7,404 nt of DNA from Veillonella sp. (GTDB lineage Bacteria > Bacillota > Negativicutes > Veillonellales > Veillonellaceae), in contig NZ_SVCB01000109.1 in the NCBI RefSeq assembly GCF_015058545.1, forward strand, positions 1 to 7,404. Direction: 5' to 3'. Below, piece after piece: positions 5,548 to 7,404 of the stretch. The position numbers were made by a program, and so were the translations under genes. How positions within the stretch are numbered: position 1 is the stretch's first letter; the number at the start of each line of letters is the position of its first letter. The notes below the pieces were generated by a model. It worked only from the letters and a program-made list of their open reading frames with translations, searched no databases and was not told the DNA's origin.

Positions 5548-6454
5548 TTTAGCATTTAGAAGATTTGAATTAAAAGATAAACCGATTATCGATGATTATT
5601 TTGCAATTCATCATTATGAAGCATCGGATAACTGTTTTACCACATTGTTTATGTGGCAAGATGCCTATGGCATCGAATGGGCCGAAGAAGATGGCGTATT
5701 GTTCATCAAAGGGGGCGGTAAACGAGAACCGTTTATGTTGCCGCCTTTTGCCGGTAAAGACGCTAAATTCGTAGACGGCCTTGATATGGCTAAAGAATGG
5801 TTTGAAGTTAATAACTTAGAGTTTCGTTTAAAAGGTGTCAATCCAATTATGATGGAACGTATGAATACGCTCTGTCCTGATTGTTATGAATTCACGCCGG
5901 ACCGCGATAACTTTGAGTATATTTACAAAACACAGGATTTAATTAGCTTATCCGGTAAAAAATTGCGTCAGAAGAAAAATCACTTGAATCAGTTCCGCAT
6001 GCAGTATACCAATTATGAGTATATGCCGCTGACACAAGATATTTTTGCCGACTGTATTGCCACGGCTGAATCTTGGGTAGAACAACATCACGAAGAAGGT
6101 ATCGAAGATGAGTTAGAAGCGATTAAATTGTTATTTACTCACTGGGATGAACTTGGTCTTGTAGGCGGTGCTATCAAATTGTTTGGTCGCATTGAAGCCT
6201 TCACTATCGGTGAGTATCTCAATGATCGCATGGCGCTCATTCATATTGAAAAAGCAAATCCTACAATTCGCGGTTTGTATCAGGCAATTAACAACGAATT
6301 CATTCGTCATGAATTTGCCGATACGGAATTTGTAAATCGTGAAGAAGATATGGGTTTACCGGGCCTTCGCAAGGCAAAAGAATCGTATAATCCGGATCAT
6401 TTTGCGGAAAAATATGATGCGGTCTATGCCGATATCTGTCCTGTTAAGGAATAA
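5546..6454 (+). CDS. DUF2156 protein (phosphatidylglycerol lysyltransferase C-terminal-like), apparent AUU start
   Basis: The encoded protein is 302 residues if it starts at ATT 5546. An in-frame TAG lies at 5531-5533, and between it and TTG 5645 there is no ATG, GTG or TTG in frame. The residues encoded before 5645 (LAFRRFELKDKPIIDDYF and on) match the usual DUF2156 N-terminus, and TAGGAGG sits 8 bases before ATT. TTG 5645 has no Shine-Dalgarno sequence and would remove 33 conserved residues. Family motifs include YKTQDLISLSGKKLRQKKNH (127-146), a GNAT-like core from GRIEAFTIGEYLND (214-227) through IHIEKAN to IRGLYQAIN (241-249), and FVNREEDMGLPGLRKAKESY (262-281). DUF2156 has the fold of the MprF/FemX-type aminoacyl-transferase domain, but stand-alone members are of unknown function. 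No membrane segment is seen, so it is probably cytoplasmic. A terminator follows the stop. Confidence 0.88.
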   Translation: MLAFRRFELKDKPIIDDYFAIHHYEASDNCFTTLFMWQDAYGIEWAEEDGVLFIKGGGKREPFMLPPFAGKDAKFVDGLDMAKEWFEVNNLEFRLKGVNPIMMERMNTLCPDCYEFTPDRDNFEYIYKTQDLISLSGKKLRQKKNHLNQFRMQYTNYEYMPLTQDIFADCIATAESWVEQHHEEGIEDELEAIKLLFTHWDELGLVGGAIKLFGRIEAFTIGEYLNDRMALIHIEKANPTIRGLYQAINNEFIRHEFADTEFVNREEDMGLPGLRKAKESYNPDHFAEKYDAVYADICPVKE

Positions 6455-6460
6455 AGTATT

Positions 6461-6487
6461 AGGGGAGCCCTGAGGGCTCCTTTTTTT
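6461..6487 (+). terminator. Intrinsic terminator after the DUF2156 gene, close to the next start
   Basis: GGAGCCC (6464-6470), loop TGA and GGGCTCC (6474-6480) form a perfect GC-rich 7-bp stem. It can be extended by G-U and A-U pairs to 6461/6483, and seven T follow (6481-6487). The next start codon is only 19 bases beyond the T-tract, so no separate promoter fits after it. Confidence 0.9.
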
Positions 6488-6506
6488 GTATAAAAAGAGG
6501 TGTGCT

Positions 6507-7404
6507 ATGGAGTTTAGAATTGCGACGGCAGCAGATACAAAAGCTGTTGAAAATTTATGGGATTATTGTTTTGAAAATAAGGAAGATCCTTTTTTCCAAT
6601 ATTATTTCGGTAAAGCGTACGAACCGGAACATACCATGGTAGGTTATGACGGAACATTGCTTGCCAGCATGGTACATTTGCGTCAATATACGCTTAACGT
6701 GCGCGGTGCGCTTGTACCGGTAAGTTACATGGTGGGTGTAGCGACGGATCCGGTAGCCCGTCGCGGTGGTATCGGCGGTCAATTATTAACGGCTTCGTTA
6801 GAAGAGTTAAAAAAACGCGGTCAGGGTATCACCATTTTGATGCCGTCTAAAGCGGCTTTTTACCAACAATACGGTTGGGAATTGTACGCTCATCAGTGGG
6901 TACAGACCATGAGTCTGGAGGATTTACGTCCCCTTACGGATAAAACTTTACATTTCGGTCTATTGCAGTCTGAAGATGAATGGACAAAATTGGCTCCGGT
7001 CTATGAAAAGTATACAGCCGGTTTATCCGGTTATGCTGTGCGCGGTGAAAAAGAATGGCGTCGCTTGTTGGGCAGCTTTTTTGCGGAAGGCGTGCGCGTA
7101 GCTTATGTGCAGACGGAAGACGGCCGAATTGAAGGTTATGCGGTATATCGTTTGGGCGCCGAAGAAATTCCGGTTACCGAATTTGTATATACCTCTCGTC
7201 GCAGTCAAAAAGGTTTACTCAATTATTTATACAATCATCGTTCGCAGGGGTCGAGCATTCGTTGGAACGAAGGTATGCAGGACGAATCCTATATCTTCCA
7301 TCCAAACGGTAAAACCGGTCATACTACTATGCCATACATGATGAGCCGCATCGTAGATGTAGCTAACGCTATGGCGAGCGTGCCGGTTCATATCGATGCC
7401 CATT
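6507..7404 (+). CDS. Eis-like GNAT N-acetyltransferase (3' end beyond window)
   Basis: This gene is open from ATG 6507 to the window edge (299 codons plus one base), with Shine-Dalgarno GAGGTG at 6497-6502. It belongs to the GNAT superfamily, which transfers the acetyl group of acetyl-CoA to an amine. Residues 1 to about 130 form the first GNAT domain. VGVATDPVARRGGIGGQLL (76-94) is the acetyl-CoA loop (R-x-x-G-x-G type), and MPSKAAFYQQYGWEL (112-126) is the end-of-domain motif common to this branch. Residues about 150-270 are a degenerate second GNAT-like domain. YMMSRIVDVANAM (277-289) resembles the start of the SCP2-like C-terminal domain in Eis proteins. This three-part layout and an expected length near 390-400 point to the Eis family. 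Mycobacterial Eis acetylates aminoglycosides, but most homologues have no known substrate, so resistance should not be assumed. It lies just after the DUF2156 gene, separated by a terminator. Confidence 0.88.
   Translation, partial: MEFRIATAADTKAVENLWDYCFENKEDPFFQYYFGKAYEPEHTMVGYDGTLLASMVHLRQYTLNVRGALVPVSYMVGVATDPVARRGGIGGQLLTASLEELKKRGQGITILMPSKAAFYQQYGWELYAHQWVQTMSLEDLRPLTDKTLHFGLLQSEDEWTKLAPVYEKYTAGLSGYAVRGEKEWRRLLGSFFAEGVRVAYVQTEDGRIEGYAVYRLGAEEIPVTEFVYTSRRSQKGLLNYLYNHRSQGSSIRWNEGMQDESYIFHPNGKTGHTTMPYMMSRIVDVANAMASVPVHIDAH

Noticed and set aside
5645..6454. TTG 5645 as the start of the DUF2156 gene
   Set aside because: It has no Shine-Dalgarno sequence and would delete 33 residues that match the conserved family N-terminus, whereas ATT 5546 has an ideal ribosome binding site.
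6555..7208. Minus-strand open frames and a plus-strand frame at 7105-7341 in the last kilobase
   Set aside because: The Eis-like GNAT frame runs through this whole stretch with clear motifs; the others are shadows.
1..7404. CRISPR array, tRNA, insertion sequence or prophage signal
   Set aside because: No regularly spaced repeats, cloverleaf sequence, transposase or integrase motifs were seen on either strand.

Overview
The window (7,404 bases, moderately AT-rich, with very AT-rich intergenic stretches) looks like ordinary chromosome of an anaerobic Gram-negative Firmicute. The gene content and protein flavour suggest Veillonella or a close relative in the Negativicutes: a GyrA of Firmicute type, a siroheme reductase, a DUF2156 protein and an Eis-like acetyltransferase. 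That assignment is inference from protein style, not from a database match. No mobile element, CRISPR array, tRNA or rRNA is visible.

Layout. (1) 1-632, minus strand: the first 210 residues of a small siroheme/[4Fe-4S] sulfite or nitrite reductase, cut by the window edge. (2) 633-988: a divergent intergenic region with a perfect 10-bp inverted repeat, a terminator-like hairpin with no plus-strand gene before it, and a repeated 8-base element that allows alternative stems ahead of sfsA. (3) 989-2493, plus strand: sfsA (fused to a C-terminal GIY-YIG/DUF123 domain) and ynfA, 14 bases apart and probably one operon. (4) 2494-5165: gyrA with its own extended -10 promoter, a GTG start and a strong terminator. 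(5) 5166-5545: a long AT-rich gap with two promoter candidates, a 10-bp inverted repeat, a possible relic of a membrane-protein C-terminus, and what would be a roughly 195-base structured leader. (6) 5546-6454: a DUF2156 (MprF-like acyltransferase fold) gene that apparently starts at an AUU codon, followed by a terminator at 6461-6487. (7) 6507 to the window end: an Eis-like GNAT acetyltransferase, truncated by the edge.

How the genes relate. The genes are mostly housekeeping, and only sfsA-ynfA looks like a tight operon. gyrA is a self-contained unit. The DUF2156 and GNAT genes are adjacent and both have, or are predicted to have, GNAT-type folds, but an intrinsic terminator ends 19 bases before the GNAT start codon. 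Any co-expression would therefore need read-through.

I did not find a new multi-gene system. The observations most worth a second look are the AUU start with its Shine-Dalgarno sequence in a hairpin, the degenerate GyrA-box at the canonical position with a consensus-like box in a later blade, and the SfsA-GIY-YIG double-nuclease fusion.
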